From contig JAFLBQ010000001.1 in NCBI GenBank assembly GCA_017303805.1, forward strand, positions 248,001-312,000: a stretch of 64,000 nt of DNA. Direction: 5' to 3'. Numbering within the stretch: position 1 is the first letter of the stretch; each line of letters opens with the position of its first letter. A program made the translations under genes and the position numbers. Below are positions 1 through 8,145 of the stretch, piece by piece. A model generated the notes under the pieces. That model worked only from the letters and a program-made list of their open reading frames with translations, was not told the origin of the DNA and made no database searches. The DNA is from Cytophagales bacterium. GTDB taxonomy: Bacteria > Bacteroidota > Bacteroidia > Cytophagales > Cyclobacteriaceae.

Positions 1-1
1 A

Positions 2-370
2 GGCGATAGTGCCTTGGTTCACAGTGCATTTGCCAAAGAAATTACCATGGCCACGGTAGCAAAAGATAAGGCCGGCAATACCATTGTAAGGCGCGAGAGT
101 TCGCTGGCAGCATTTCTGAAAGCCGTGGGCACACCACATACCGAGCCGTGGAGCGAGCCAATCTGGAATACAAAAGTTGAAGTAGATGGAAACTTTGCTC
201 AGGTGTGGACGGAGTATGCGTTTTATGTTGGAAAAAAGTTTAGCCATTGCGGAGTAGATGCCTTTCAACTGGTGCACGAAGGGGCGGGTTGGAAAATCAT
301 TCACCTGGCCGATACCAGGCGCACGCAAGATTGCAAAGTGCCACCTCACATTGCCGATCAGTTTAAATAG
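2..370 (+). CDS. NTF2-like / lumazine-binding-like protein (5' partial)
   Basis: The gene runs in from the left edge: the frame is open from base 2 with no convincing start codon inside the window (a TTG at 14 is internal). The visible 122 residues have the cone-shaped NTF2/SnoaL pattern: an N-terminal helix region with Ala-Phe-Ala-Lys, then a conserved WxEPIWN segment, a VxVDGNFAQVWTEYAFYVG strand pair and a final strand with GWKIIHLADTRR. In Bacteroidota this matches the putative lumazine-binding family, often secreted and of unknown substrate. It ends 7 bases before the histidine phosphatase start and may be co-transcribed with it. The family assignment is fairly safe. The function is unknown. 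Confidence 0.7.
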   Translation, partial: GDSALVHSAFAKEITMATVAKDKAGNTIVRRESSLAAFLKAVGTPHTEPWSEPIWNTKVEVDGNFAQVWTEYAFYVGKKFSHCGVDAFQLVHEGAGWKIIHLADTRRTQDCKVPPHIADQFK

Positions 371-377
371 TTCGACC

Positions 378-869
378 ATGAAATATCTGATTTTGATTTT
401 GCTGGTAATGAATGTTGCCTTTGCAGATGCGCAAACCGTAACCACCGTAATTCTTGTGCGCCATGCAGAAAAAGCAACCGATGATCCGAAAGACCCCGAC
501 CTGTCGGATGCGGGTAAACAACGGGCACAGCACCTGGCCCAGGTGTTGAGAAAGACAAAAGTGGATGCCATTTACTCTACCCCTTATAAACGAACCCGCA
601 ACACAGCCGCGCCACTGGCAGAGTCAAAAGGTCTTTCTGTTTTGACATACGATCCATCCAAAAAAGAAGAGTTGGATCTGATGGTACAAAAATTTGCAGG
701 CGGCACCATTGTGGTTGTGGGGCATAGCAATACAATCCCGGCTTTTGCCAATCATCTAACCGGTAAAACCGACTTTCAGAATTTTAACGACAACGAATAC
801 GATAACCTGTTGGTTATTTCTGTTGTGGACTCAGGAAAGATTTCCAAAACAGTTTGGTTAGTTTATTAA
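378..869 (+). CDS. Periplasmic histidine phosphatase (SixA/phosphoglycerate-mutase fold)
   Basis: This 163-residue protein has an N-terminal signal peptide (about residues 1-19, ending FADAQ). The phosphatase signature VRHAEK follows at about residues 26-31, with the second conserved arginine in STPYKRTRNTA and the late catalytic histidine in VVVGHSNT. The short length and RHAEK (not RHGE) motif fit the SixA-like branch of the histidine phosphatase superfamily, acting on a phosphomonoester or phosphohistidine in the periplasm. The ATG at 378 is chosen because the signal peptide begins exactly there; the open frame extends upstream but overlaps the preceding gene. The substrate cannot be told from sequence. 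Confidence 0.85.
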   Translation: MKYLILILLVMNVAFADAQTVTTVILVRHAEKATDDPKDPDLSDAGKQRAQHLAQVLRKTKVDAIYSTPYKRTRNTAAPLAESKGLSVLTYDPSKKEELDLMVQKFAGGTIVVVGHSNTIPAFANHLTGKTDFQNFNDNEYDNLLVISVVDSGKISKTVWLVY

Positions 870-876
870 AGCAGTA

Positions 877-1284
877 TTAAGGTAGATTCTTCTTATACTT
901 TACAAGGCTTGCCTTTATCAATTGGCCTTTGGTGTATTTGGTTTTAGAGCCGAATATTCCCAGAAAGCCCCGCCTTTTGCCGGCACCGGCTGCTGCACCA
1001 CCTGTAGTGCTACCTGTTGTCGATAGCGCAATCTCTTCGAATAAGATGGCATCAGCACCTTTCTTCTTAACCCGGTTAATAATCTTGTTCTGCACCTTGT
1101 CAGAACTGCGCCTGGCGGTAACCTCGTAGGTCACTTTGCCCATTATTTCGTTGGGTTCGGTAAGGTCGCTTTCGCGAAAGTAAATAGCTACCTGCTCGGT
1201 AGGTGGGTAAGTGCGCCCATAATAGATAATCTTGTTCGCACACCCCATAAGTAGTAAAGGGCTGCAGAGAAGTAGTTTTTTCAT
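877..1284 (-). CDS. Small lipoprotein, unknown function
   Basis: This 135-residue protein has a clear lipoprotein signal peptide (MKKLLLCSPLLLMGC, lipobox LMGC). The mature part has a segment resembling stress-related small lipoproteins of Bacteroidota (ITYEV-type strand with RRSSDKVQNKIINRVKKKGADAI), where Lys-Lys-Gly-Ala-Asp-Ala-Ile is typical of YbjQ/DUF-type folds, followed by a glycine-rich linker. It converges with the phosphatase gene and is divergent from the next gene with only 37 bases between the starts. No function is assigned; cell-envelope location is the only supported statement. Confidence 0.65.
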   Translation of the reverse strand: MKKLLLCSPLLLMGCANKIIYYGRTYPPTEQVAIYFRESDLTEPNEIMGKVTYEVTARRSSDKVQNKIINRVKKKGADAILFEEIALSTTGSTTGGAAAGAGKRRGFLGIFGSKTKYTKGQLIKASLVKYKKNLP

Positions 1285-1321
1285 GCGATAAACTTCTTTA
1301 ACTTAGGAAACAATTTCAAAG

Positions 1322-1843
1322 ATGTTCAAAAATTTGCGACCCGATATTATTGTTGCGCTCATAGCGGTAATAATTGGTTTGTCCACCATGATAGTTTACA
1401 TCTACCAGGCCCGTATAATGAGCAAGCAAATGCACGCTACGGTGTGGCCATATATCGAGAACGAATTTACAGAGGGCAGCGAAGGGTTTAAAATCACAAC
1501 TCAGAACAAAGGCGTGGGGCCGGCCATTGTTAAAAAGTATCGCCTTTACTTCGATGGCAAATCCATTTCAACCTCCAGGCACTCGATCGACTCGTTGTTG
1601 CGGGTATTATCTGGAAACGATAGCCTGAAGTGGGCGTTTGATTATACCAATCTGGAAAGTCGTGTGCTCTCCGGAGGCGAGGAAATTGTATTTGTACATT
1701 TTAAAACCCCGGAAACGCTGGTGGCGCTTAAGAAAGTGCTGAAAGGTCATAGTATAAACGTAGGGGTTTGTTATTGTTCTGTTTTTGATGAATGTTGGGT
1801 AACTTCGGCAGGTAAAACGGAAGCATGCAAACGATGCGATTGA
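1322..1843 (+). CDS. Membrane-anchored hypothetical protein
   Basis: This is a 173-residue protein with one transmembrane helix near the N terminus (about residues 9-28, IIVALIAVIIGLSTMIVYIY). A soluble domain rich in beta-strand-like alternation follows (WPYIENEF, VGPAIVKKYRLYFDG, GGEEIVFVHF). A cysteine-rich end (CYCSVFDECW, CKRCD) gives five cysteines within the last 25 residues. Such single-helix proteins with a WPYIE strand are common, uncharacterised Bacteroidota/Proteobacteria proteins. The 3' end overlaps the OmpA-like gene, which suggests coupled translation. Confidence 0.6.
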   Translation: MFKNLRPDIIVALIAVIIGLSTMIVYIYQARIMSKQMHATVWPYIENEFTEGSEGFKITTQNKGVGPAIVKKYRLYFDGKSISTSRHSIDSLLRVLSGNDSLKWAFDYTNLESRVLSGGEEIVFVHFKTPETLVALKKVLKGHSINVGVCYCSVFDECWVTSAGKTEACKRCD

Positions 1844-2241
1844 TTGGTGTTTTGGCCACGTTTTTCATGTGTTCACTGGCAGGGGCACAGCCAGGTGAAT
1901 TATGCAAAAGCGTTTACTTTAGTGGTGGGAGTTATGAAGTGAATGAAGAAGAGGCCGCCACCCTTTTACATTGGCTGGATTCTATCCCCAATCTGTTAGA
2001 AAAATACCAGGTTCAACTGATAAGCCACACTGATCCTATAGGTGGAAGAGAATACAACCAATGGCTCTCGCAAATGCGTAGCCAGGCGGTGTTTCAGCTT
2101 TTGTTGGAGCACGACATACCCGAACGATTTATTTCTGTAAAAGACTGGGGGCTCGAAAACCCATTATATTCTAACCGTACCTACCACGGCATGCGCCTTA
2201 ACCGCAGGGTAGATGTTATTCTGCATCCGCTGGTTTATTAG
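1825..2241 (+). CDS. OmpA-like peptidoglycan-associated domain protein
   Basis: This 138-residue protein has a signal peptide (cleavage near LAGAQ) and a single OmpA C-terminal-like domain. The sequence shows VYFSGGSYEVNEEE at the first strand, then VQLISHTDPIGGREYNQWLSQMR and a final RLNRRVDVILHP, all typical landmarks (the TDxxGxxxYNxxLSxxR and NRRVxI motifs). OmpA domains bind meso-diaminopimelate in peptidoglycan non-covalently. There is no barrel, so it is a free periplasmic peptidoglycan-binding protein. An alternative ATG at 1834 gives an equally good signal peptide and a shorter overlap (10 versus 19 bases) with the upstream gene. Confidence 0.75.
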   Translation: MQTMRLIGVLATFFMCSLAGAQPGELCKSVYFSGGSYEVNEEEAATLLHWLDSIPNLLEKYQVQLISHTDPIGGREYNQWLSQMRSQAVFQLLLEHDIPERFISVKDWGLENPLYSNRTYHGMRLNRRVDVILHPLVY

Positions 2242-2414
2242 CATCTGGCAACCTCAAAATTCCGATCGGTTTCGGACACCTTTTTTCAGTTACGGACGTG
2301 ATTTTTTGCAACTAATCCCGTATTTGCGCGTCTTAAACATATTTAAGGTCTTGGCATGTTATTGGCCATTAGCGGTCAGGCTGGCAAGACTTACCAACAT
2401 CAAAAGCCAAATTC

Positions 2415-3092
2415 ATGATTGTTTTAAAGAACATCGACAAGTACATCGACTCGCGTTTTCAACGCACATTTATTCTTAAAGGCATAGACCTGGAAGTAAA
2501 GCAGGGCGAATTTGTAACCATTATGGGCCCCAGTGGCTCGGGTAAATCCACGCTCATGAATATTATAGGCATGTTGGACGAAGCTTCGGCTGGCGAATAT
2601 TACTTTTTTGACGAGCCGGTGCACAAGATGCGCGAAAAGCAAAAGAGCGACATGCATAAAAATTACATCGGTTTTATCTTTCAGGCTTACCACCTCATCG
2701 ATGAGTTAACCGTGTATGAAAACATCGAAACACCGTTGCTCTACAAAGGCGTAAGTGGCAGCCAGCGCAAAAGCATGGTTGCCGAAATGCTGGATCGCTT
2801 TAATATGGTAGCAAAAAAAGATTTGTTCCCTGAGCAACTTTCGGGTGGGCAGCAGCAACTGGTGGGTATAGCCCGCGCCATTGTGGGGCAACCCAAACTG
2901 CTATTGGCCGATGAGCCCACAGGCAATTTGCATTCGGAACAAGGCAAGCAGATAATGGATATTTTCCAAAAGCTGAACGAAGAAGGGATTACCATTATTC
3001 AGGTAACACACTCGGAAGAAAATGCAAGACGGGGCAAGCGCATTGTACAAATTGCAGATGGCGCCATTGAGTCGGATGAAAAGGTTAGCTAA
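2415..3092 (+). CDS. ABC transporter ATP-binding protein, LolD/MacB family
   Basis: This 225-residue ABC ATPase has Walker A GPSGSGKST (about residues 38-46), Q-loop FQAYH, signature LSGGQQQ, Walker B LLLADEPTGN and switch histidine in VTHSEE. It is of the LolD/MacB class, which power extrusion of lipoproteins, peptides or drugs without transporting through the membrane themselves. Two positions depart from the family: the arginine that normally follows LSGGQQQ is leucine, and the D-loop GNLD is GNLH. The next gene, 28 bases on, is a TolC-type channel. No permease or periplasmic adaptor lies beside them, so the membrane partner must be encoded elsewhere. Confidence 0.88.
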   Translation: MIVLKNIDKYIDSRFQRTFILKGIDLEVKQGEFVTIMGPSGSGKSTLMNIIGMLDEASAGEYYFFDEPVHKMREKQKSDMHKNYIGFIFQAYHLIDELTVYENIETPLLYKGVSGSQRKSMVAEMLDRFNMVAKKDLFPEQLSGGQQQLVGIARAIVGQPKLLLADEPTGNLHSEQGKQIMDIFQKLNEEGITIIQVTHSEENARRGKRIVQIADGAIESDEKVS

Positions 3093-3120
3093 GAAATTGA
3101 ACGTACTACACCAACAGAAA

Positions 3121-4458
3121 ATGAAAATAAGATTTACCCTACTGGTTTTGCTCTTACTGGTAAGTTCAGTACAGGCTCAGCAAACATTATCGCTAAAAAA
3201 TGCGGTGAAGTTGGGTCTGGAAAACAACCTGCTGTTGAATCAGCAAAAGAATTTGTTGGTTTCGGCAAAAGTAAATCGTACGGCTTCTATGATTCAATTC
3301 GGGCCCAGTGTTTCGATTGGGGGCAGTGCCGGCCGGTTTGATGGTAACTCGTTTAACCAGCAACGGGGCGAGGTAGTAAATGGCCAGGTAGATTTTGTGA
3401 ATGGCGGTATCTCGGCCAGTATGCCTATTTTCAACGGCTTCAATCAGGTAAACTTATACCGGCAATCCGATAATCAAAGCGAGGCTCAATTAAACCTGGT
3501 GTTGCGCACTACGCAAGATGTAATTCGCAACGTGGCTTTTCAATACCTAACCTGTTTGCTTGATCAGCAGTTGTTAAAAATTGATCAGCAAAACATGGAA
3601 ACTCAAAAAACACAACTGAACCAAATCCGGCAACAGGTGGAGTTAGGGAGCCGGGCCGAAGCGGATTTATATAACCAGGAGTTTCAGGTGCGCAATGCCG
3701 AATTGCAGGCGGTGCGATCTTCCAACCGGTTAAAGAACGACAAAGCCCTGTTGGCGCAAACGCTGATGATCGATCCACTGGTTGCGTTTGATCTGGAAGA
3801 ATTGAACTGGGGCGATGAGTTGCTTGCAGTAAATGAATTGGATGTGGAGACTTTGAATACCGAAGCATTAGAAAACCGAGCCGACTTAAAACAGGTTAAC
3901 CACTCGCAGCGTGCGGCCCAAATGGGGTTCTATGCGTGGCGTGGAAGGTACCTGCCCAGCTTGTCGGCTTTTGGCGAGATTAATTCTCGGTACAACTACA
4001 TTCATGGTGCCAACGATAACCGCACGTTCGATCAGCAGTTTCGATCGGACAACCGGCAGTTTAATTATGGGTTGTCGTTGCGGGTTCCTATTTTAAGTGG
4101 CTTTAACAGCAGGGCACAGGTTACCCAACAGCGGGTGTTGTTCGAAAATGCCAAGCTTACCACCAAGAATACCGAGGTGCGCGTAAAGTCTGATGTATTG
4201 ATTGCCTACCAGAACTACAACGATGCCCGGGCGAGTTATACTTCAGCCGAGGCGCAACTACGGGCTGGAGAACTTTCTTACAAAATGGAAAAGGAGCGGT
4301 ATGATTTGGGCATTTCTAATATTGTTCAATTAACTACCGCGCAGCAAGCCTATGTGCGGGCGCAATCAGACTTTGCCAGTGCCCGGTTTACGCTTCTGTT
4401 TCAAAAATTGCTGATCGACTACGCCACCGGCACCCTGCGCGAAGAAGATATCCCGTAA
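3121..4458 (+). CDS. TolC-family outer membrane efflux protein
   Basis: This 445-residue protein has a signal peptide ending SVQAQ. Two homologous halves follow, typical of the outer membrane factor family: ALxLGLENN-like starts (LKNAVKLGLENNLLL) and long amphipathic helical stretches rich in Gln, Asn and Ala (for example around residues 150-225 and 340-420). It would trimerise to form a channel-tunnel for type I or tripartite efflux. The start at 3121 is preferred because it begins the signal peptide; an upstream in-frame start would overlap the ATPase gene. It is probably co-transcribed with the ABC ATPase. The substrate is unknown. Confidence 0.88.
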   Translation: MKIRFTLLVLLLLVSSVQAQQTLSLKNAVKLGLENNLLLNQQKNLLVSAKVNRTASMIQFGPSVSIGGSAGRFDGNSFNQQRGEVVNGQVDFVNGGISASMPIFNGFNQVNLYRQSDNQSEAQLNLVLRTTQDVIRNVAFQYLTCLLDQQLLKIDQQNMETQKTQLNQIRQQVELGSRAEADLYNQEFQVRNAELQAVRSSNRLKNDKALLAQTLMIDPLVAFDLEELNWGDELLAVNELDVETLNTEALENRADLKQVNHSQRAAQMGFYAWRGRYLPSLSAFGEINSRYNYIHGANDNRTFDQQFRSDNRQFNYGLSLRVPILSGFNSRAQVTQQRVLFENAKLTTKNTEVRVKSDVLIAYQNYNDARASYTSAEAQLRAGELSYKMEKERYDLGISNIVQLTTAQQAYVRAQSDFASARFTLLFQKLLIDYATGTLREEDIP

Positions 4459-4481
4459 GGCTAAATCGGCAAAACTGATTT

Positions 4482-4513
4482 TTGGCCTGAAATCAAATAA
4501 ATTTCTACATTTG
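4482..4513 (+). promoter_or_regulatory. Bacteroidota-type promoter for rpsA
   Basis: A TACATTTG box (4506-4513) matches the -7 consensus TAnnTTTG, and a TTG at 4482-4484 sits 21 bases upstream as the -33 element. Transcription would start near 4520, about 95 bases before the rpsA ATG. This is a consensus match read by eye. Confidence 0.6.
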
Positions 4514-4515
4514 CA

Positions 4516-4544
4516 GCCCCGTCAAGTGATGGGGCTTGTTTTTT
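4516..4544 (+). terminator. Hairpin with T-run between tolC and rpsA
   Basis: GCCCC (4516-4520) pairs with GGGGC (4531-4535) and is followed by a T-rich tract (TTGTTTTTT). It looks like an intrinsic terminator for the upstream ABC/TolC operon, but it overlaps the predicted +1 of the rpsA promoter. Confidence 0.5.
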
Positions 4545-4615
4545 GATTAAAACGAGCATTTAAAACCAATTTGCGGCCAACCGCCCATCGGCTGCATGTA
4601 AAAAAGGGCAAGATT

Positions 4616-6628
4616 ATGGCGAAAGTCCAGAAAGAAAAGAGCGAAGAAAAAGCAAAAGCTGCTAAACCCGTACTTGACGATGCCCCCGTAAAGAAGGCCG
4701 TTAAAGGTGCTGCAGCCGAAGAACTCTTCGAAAAAGACGAGCTTACCGAATTCAAACAAGCTAAAAAAGCGGAAGAAGAAGAAGGAATAAGCCGCATGAT
4801 TAGAGATGTAACCGCCCGCAAAGCGGCTACCGAATCCAACATCTCAACCGAAAATTTTGATTGGGATGCCTACGATCGCAAAGGTTTTGGCGAGGGTTAT
4901 TCTACCAAAGACCGAGAAGCATTATTGAAAAAATACGAAGGTACCGTTACTACCATCAACGAAAGTGAATTAGTGGTGGGAACCATTGTGGGCATTAACG
5001 ATCGCGATGTAATTCTTAATATCGGCTTTAAATCGGATGGCCTTGTGCCGCTTGCCGAATTTAAAGACATGCCTAATCTTAAAATTGGCGATGCGGTTGA
5101 CTTGTTCATTGAAGAACGCGAAAACACCATGGGCCAGTTAATTCTGAGCCGCAGAAAAGCCAAGTTACTGAAAGGCTGGGAAAATGTGCAGAAGGCTTTG
5201 GATAACGATACGGTAATTGAAGGCTTTGTAAAACGCAGAACAAAAGGCGGGTTGATTGTAGATGTATTTGGCATCGAAGCTTTCTTACCCGGTTCGCAAA
5301 TTGATGTGAAGCCAATCCGCGACTTCGATATTTATGTGAATAAGAATATTGAGGTGAAAGTGGTGAAGATCAACTACACGAACGATAACGTTGTGGTATC
5401 GCACAAAGTGTTGATCGAGAAAGACCTGGAACAACAGAAAGCCGTAATCCTCACCAACCTGGAAAAAGGTCAGGTGTTGGAAGGTGTGATCAAGAACATG
5501 ACCAACTTCGGTGTATTCATCGACCTGGGTGGTGTAGATGGCTTGTTGCACATCACAGATATTTCATGGGGTCGCATAAGCCATCCGGAAGAGTTGTTGA
5601 AACTTGACCAGACTGTAAAAGTGGTGGTATTGGATTTTGATGGCGACAAGAAGCGTATTTCATTGGGTATGAAACAACTTACCCCTCATCCTTGGGAATC
5701 GCTTGCTGCTGATATTGCAGTGGGTTCTAAAGTGAGCGGTAAAATTGTTAACGTAGCCGATTATGGTGCGTTCCTCGAATTGCAACCCGGTGTGGAAGGC
5801 TTGATTCACGTAAGTGAAATGAGTTGGAGCCAGCACCTGCGCAACCCTCAGGATTTTATTAAAGTTGGAGACGAACTGGAAGCGGTTGTATTAACGATCG
5901 ATCGCGAAGAGCGCAAGATGTCGTTGGGTATTAAGCAACTTACCGAAGACCCTTGGACACGCCAGGATGTATTGAGCAAGTATGCAGTGGGCACCCGCCA
6001 CAAAGGAGTGGTGCGTAACCTTACCAACTTTGGTTTGTTTATCGAACTGGAAGAAGGTATCGATGGCCTGGTGCACGTATCGGATCTTAGCTGGACCCGC
6101 AAAATCAAGCACCCTTCTGAGTTTACCAAAGTAGGTGAAACATTGGAAGTACAAGTACTTGAACTGGATGCAACCAACCGCAGGCTTGCATTAAGCCACA
6201 AGCACCTCGAAGAAAATCCATGGGATACATTCGAAACTATCTTTACAGTAGGATCGGTGCACAAGTGTACCATCATCAGCAAAAATGATAAAGGTGCCGT
6301 ATTGGAATTGCCTTATGGAATTGAAGGATTCTGCTCGGCTAAGAATTTAGCCAAGCAAGATGATAGCAAATCTGAAGTAGGCGAATCGTACGACTTTAAA
6401 GTACTTGAATTCTCTAAAGATGAACGCAGAATTGCCCTGAGTCATAAGGCCACATGGTCAACCGAAGTGGAAAAGACAGAGCAACCTGCTGCCAAGAAGA
6501 AAGCCGCCCCTAAAGGCAAGAGCATCGATAAGATTAACCAGGAAACTGAGAAATCTACCCTTGGCGATCTGGAAGCGTTGAGTGCGCTGAAAGAGAAGAT
6601 GAGTGCTGCAAAAAAGCCAACTGAATAA
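4616..6628 (+). CDS. rpsA: 30S ribosomal protein S1
   Basis: This 670-residue protein has an N-terminal Lys/Glu/Ala-rich extension of about 110 residues followed by six S1 (OB-fold) repeats. They can be seen starting near residues 115, 205, 285, 370, 455 and 545; repeats 3-5 carry the classical GVFIDLGGVDGLLHI, GAFLELQPGVEGLIHVSE and GLFIELEEGIDGLVHVS cores. S1 binds mRNA upstream of the start codon and helps load it on the 30S subunit. This matters in Bacteroidota, which mostly lack Shine-Dalgarno sequences. The last repeat is divergent (GAVLELPYGIEGF), as usual. The ATG at 4616 is chosen over an upstream TTG because it gives the normal MAKVQKEK start. A promoter lies upstream and a strong terminator downstream, so it is monocistronic. 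Confidence 0.95.
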   Translation: MAKVQKEKSEEKAKAAKPVLDDAPVKKAVKGAAAEELFEKDELTEFKQAKKAEEEEGISRMIRDVTARKAATESNISTENFDWDAYDRKGFGEGYSTKDREALLKKYEGTVTTINESELVVGTIVGINDRDVILNIGFKSDGLVPLAEFKDMPNLKIGDAVDLFIEERENTMGQLILSRRKAKLLKGWENVQKALDNDTVIEGFVKRRTKGGLIVDVFGIEAFLPGSQIDVKPIRDFDIYVNKNIEVKVVKINYTNDNVVVSHKVLIEKDLEQQKAVILTNLEKGQVLEGVIKNMTNFGVFIDLGGVDGLLHITDISWGRISHPEELLKLDQTVKVVVLDFDGDKKRISLGMKQLTPHPWESLAADIAVGSKVSGKIVNVADYGAFLELQPGVEGLIHVSEMSWSQHLRNPQDFIKVGDELEAVVLTIDREERKMSLGIKQLTEDPWTRQDVLSKYAVGTRHKGVVRNLTNFGLFIELEEGIDGLVHVSDLSWTRKIKHPSEFTKVGETLEVQVLELDATNRRLALSHKHLEENPWDTFETIFTVGSVHKCTIISKNDKGAVLELPYGIEGFCSAKNLAKQDDSKSEVGESYDFKVLEFSKDERRIALSHKATWSTEVEKTEQPAAKKKAAPKGKSIDKINQETEKSTLGDLEALSALKEKMSAAKKPTE

Positions 6629-6649
6629 CCCGTAGCGGTTAGTTACTAG

Positions 6650-6683
6650 AGAAGGTGGCTTTTAATGGCCACCTTCTTTTTTT
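6650..6683 (+). terminator. Intrinsic terminator of rpsA
   Basis: A GAAGGTGGC (6651-6659) / GCCACCTTC (6668-6676) stem with an 8-base loop is followed by eight Ts. It lies 22 bases after the rpsA stop codon. Confidence 0.9.
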
Positions 6684-6690
6684 AAGTTGG

Positions 6691-6720
6691 TTGTAAACCG
6701 AGGTGATTTTTATAGTTTTG
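6691..6720 (+). promoter_or_regulatory. Promoter for tRNA-Cys
   Basis: TAGTTTTG (6713-6720) fits the -7 consensus TAnnTTTG, with TTG at 6691-6693 as -33 element and a 19-base spacer. It lies 13 bases before the tRNA 5' end, as expected for a short 5' leader. Confidence 0.65.
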
Positions 6721-6733
6721 TAGATCAATTTCT

Positions 6734-6804
6734 GGTTCCGTGGCCGAGTGGCTAGGCTGAGCTCTGCAAAAGCTCCTACAGCGGTTCGAATCCGCTCGGA
6801 ACCT
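6734..6804 (+). tRNA. tRNA-Cys (anticodon GCA)
   Basis: This is a complete 71-nt cloverleaf. The acceptor stem GGTTCCG/CGGAACC, D stem GCC/GGC, anticodon stem GAGCT/AGCTC with loop CTGCAAA (anticodon GCA), 4-nt variable loop and T stem AGCGG/CCGCT with loop TTCGAAT all pair perfectly. The discriminator base is T (U73), the identity base expected for cysteine tRNA. The CCA end is not encoded. It is flanked by its own promoter and terminator. Confidence 0.97.
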
Positions 6805-6810
6805 CTCACC

Positions 6811-6843
6811 AAACCCTTTCGGAATTTTCCGAAAGGGTTTTTT
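6811..6843 (+). terminator. Terminator of tRNA-Cys
   Basis: A perfect inverted repeat AAACCCTTTCGGAA / TTCCGAAAGGGTTT (6811-6840) with a minimal central TT is followed by more Ts. It could act in both directions because the left flank carries As. The remaining 120 bases before the epimerase gene hold no recognisable promoter or RNA. Confidence 0.9.
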
Positions 6844-6964
6844 ATTACCTTTAAAGTCATGAAATGAGCATAACAAGACGATACCAACGAGATGTTAATA
6901 CCAGTACTCATGCGTGGGCAAGTCTCTAAATGCGAATTCCATCTGACCTTAAACAAACTAGCGG

Positions 6965-8086
6965 ATGAAATACTTTTGTTTGCTGGGCTTAAGCGCTTTG
7001 CTTTTGGCCTGCTCATCTTCTGAAAAAAAGACTGAAACGAATGCCGATGGCGGCTGGACTGTTTACCCACCTTTACATGCTATGATGGCTACACTTACCA
7101 ATGCAAATGGTTTAAAAGCAACCATTACACCTTACGGAGGAAAAGTAATGAGCCTTTGGGTGCCCGATAAAAATGGTAAGCTGGGTGATATTGTATTGGG
7201 TTATGATTCTGCGAGTCAATATCCAACAGGCAATCCGTATTTTGGCGCGCTCATTGGTCGCTATGGAAACCGCATTGGCAAAGGGCAGTTTTCGATTGAT
7301 GGCACAACCTATCAACTGGCAACGAACAACGGAGCCAATGCCTTGCATGGTGGTCCCGGTGGGTTTCATAATGTGATGTGGAATGCAGTTGAAGGTACTC
7401 CGAACAGTGTTACGCTAACTTACACAAGCAACGATGGCGAAGAGGGCTACCCCGGCACGTTAAAGGCAAAAGTGGTTTATACCTTAACCGATGCCAACGA
7501 GCTTTCAATTGACTACGAGGCCACTACCGATAAGCCAACTGTTGTAAACCTAACGCATCATTCGTTCTTTAATTTAAATGGCGAAGGTGAAGGCGATATT
7601 CTTAATCACGAACTGCAAATAATTGCCGATAAGTTTACACCCGTGGATGAAGGACTTATTCCAACAGGCGAATTAAAACCTGTGGCGGCAACCCCCTTTG
7701 ATTTTAATAAGTCCACGCCAATCGGAGCACGCATAAATGAAGACGATACACAACTAAAATATGGTAAGGGGTACGATCATAACTGGGTGTTGAAGCGGGA
7801 GGGTGCGGGGCTAAGTCTTGCTGCGGTAGTAACCGAGCCTACATCGGGCCGGGTAATGGAAGTTTGGACTACCGAACCTGGCCTACAGTTTTATTCGGGT
7901 AATTTTTTAGACGGAAGCGATACCGGAAAGGGAGGAAAGAAATATCAATTCAGAACAGCCTTCTGCCTGGAAGCACAACACTTCCCAGATTCACCCAACA
8001 AACCTGAATTTCCCGCCACATTATTGAAGCCGGGCGAAGTGTACAAACAGAAAACTGTTTATAAGTTTTTGGTTAAGAAAGTATAG
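6965..8086 (+). CDS. Aldose 1-epimerase (galactose mutarotase), lipoprotein
   Basis: This 373-residue protein interconverts alpha and beta anomers of hexoses. It has a lipoprotein signal peptide (LLLACSS, Cys at about 16), so it acts at the cell envelope, probably on sugars released outside the cytoplasm. GalM landmarks are present: IGRYGNRI, the HGGPGGFHN substrate-binding histidine segment (near residue 122), the catalytic histidine in NLTHHSFFNL (near 198), KGYDHNWVL, and the catalytic glutamate in FCLEAQHFPDSPN near the end. The gene is monocistronic with a strong terminator. Extracytoplasmic mutarotases are common in Bacteroidota that degrade polysaccharides. Confidence 0.9.
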   Translation: MKYFCLLGLSALLLACSSSEKKTETNADGGWTVYPPLHAMMATLTNANGLKATITPYGGKVMSLWVPDKNGKLGDIVLGYDSASQYPTGNPYFGALIGRYGNRIGKGQFSIDGTTYQLATNNGANALHGGPGGFHNVMWNAVEGTPNSVTLTYTSNDGEEGYPGTLKAKVVYTLTDANELSIDYEATTDKPTVVNLTHHSFFNLNGEGEGDILNHELQIIADKFTPVDEGLIPTGELKPVAATPFDFNKSTPIGARINEDDTQLKYGKGYDHNWVLKREGAGLSLAAVVTEPTSGRVMEVWTTEPGLQFYSGNFLDGSDTGKGGKKYQFRTAFCLEAQHFPDSPNKPEFPATLLKPGEVYKQKTVYKFLVKKV

Positions 8087-8111
8087 AATCGCATTCCTGC
8101 TCTTGCAGCGT

Positions 8112-8143
8112 AAAAGCCTCCCCATTCGGTGAGGCTTTTTTTT
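8112..8143 (+). terminator. Terminator after aldose 1-epimerase
   Basis: AAAAGCCTC (8112-8120) pairs with GAGGCTTTT (8131-8139), with a loop of about 10 bases and a following T tract. It isolates the epimerase from the nos region. Confidence 0.9.
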
Positions 8144-8145
8144 GC

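Noticed and set aside
2242-2414. Possible small RNA or promoter in the 173 bases before the ABC ATPase gene
   Set aside because: Only a partial TATTTG box with wrong -33 spacing was found; no stable hairpin or conserved element was recognised.
6639-7070. Minus-strand open frame of 143 codons over the tRNA-Cys region
   Set aside because: It runs across the tRNA and two terminators and into the galM-like gene on the other strand; no domain or start signal.
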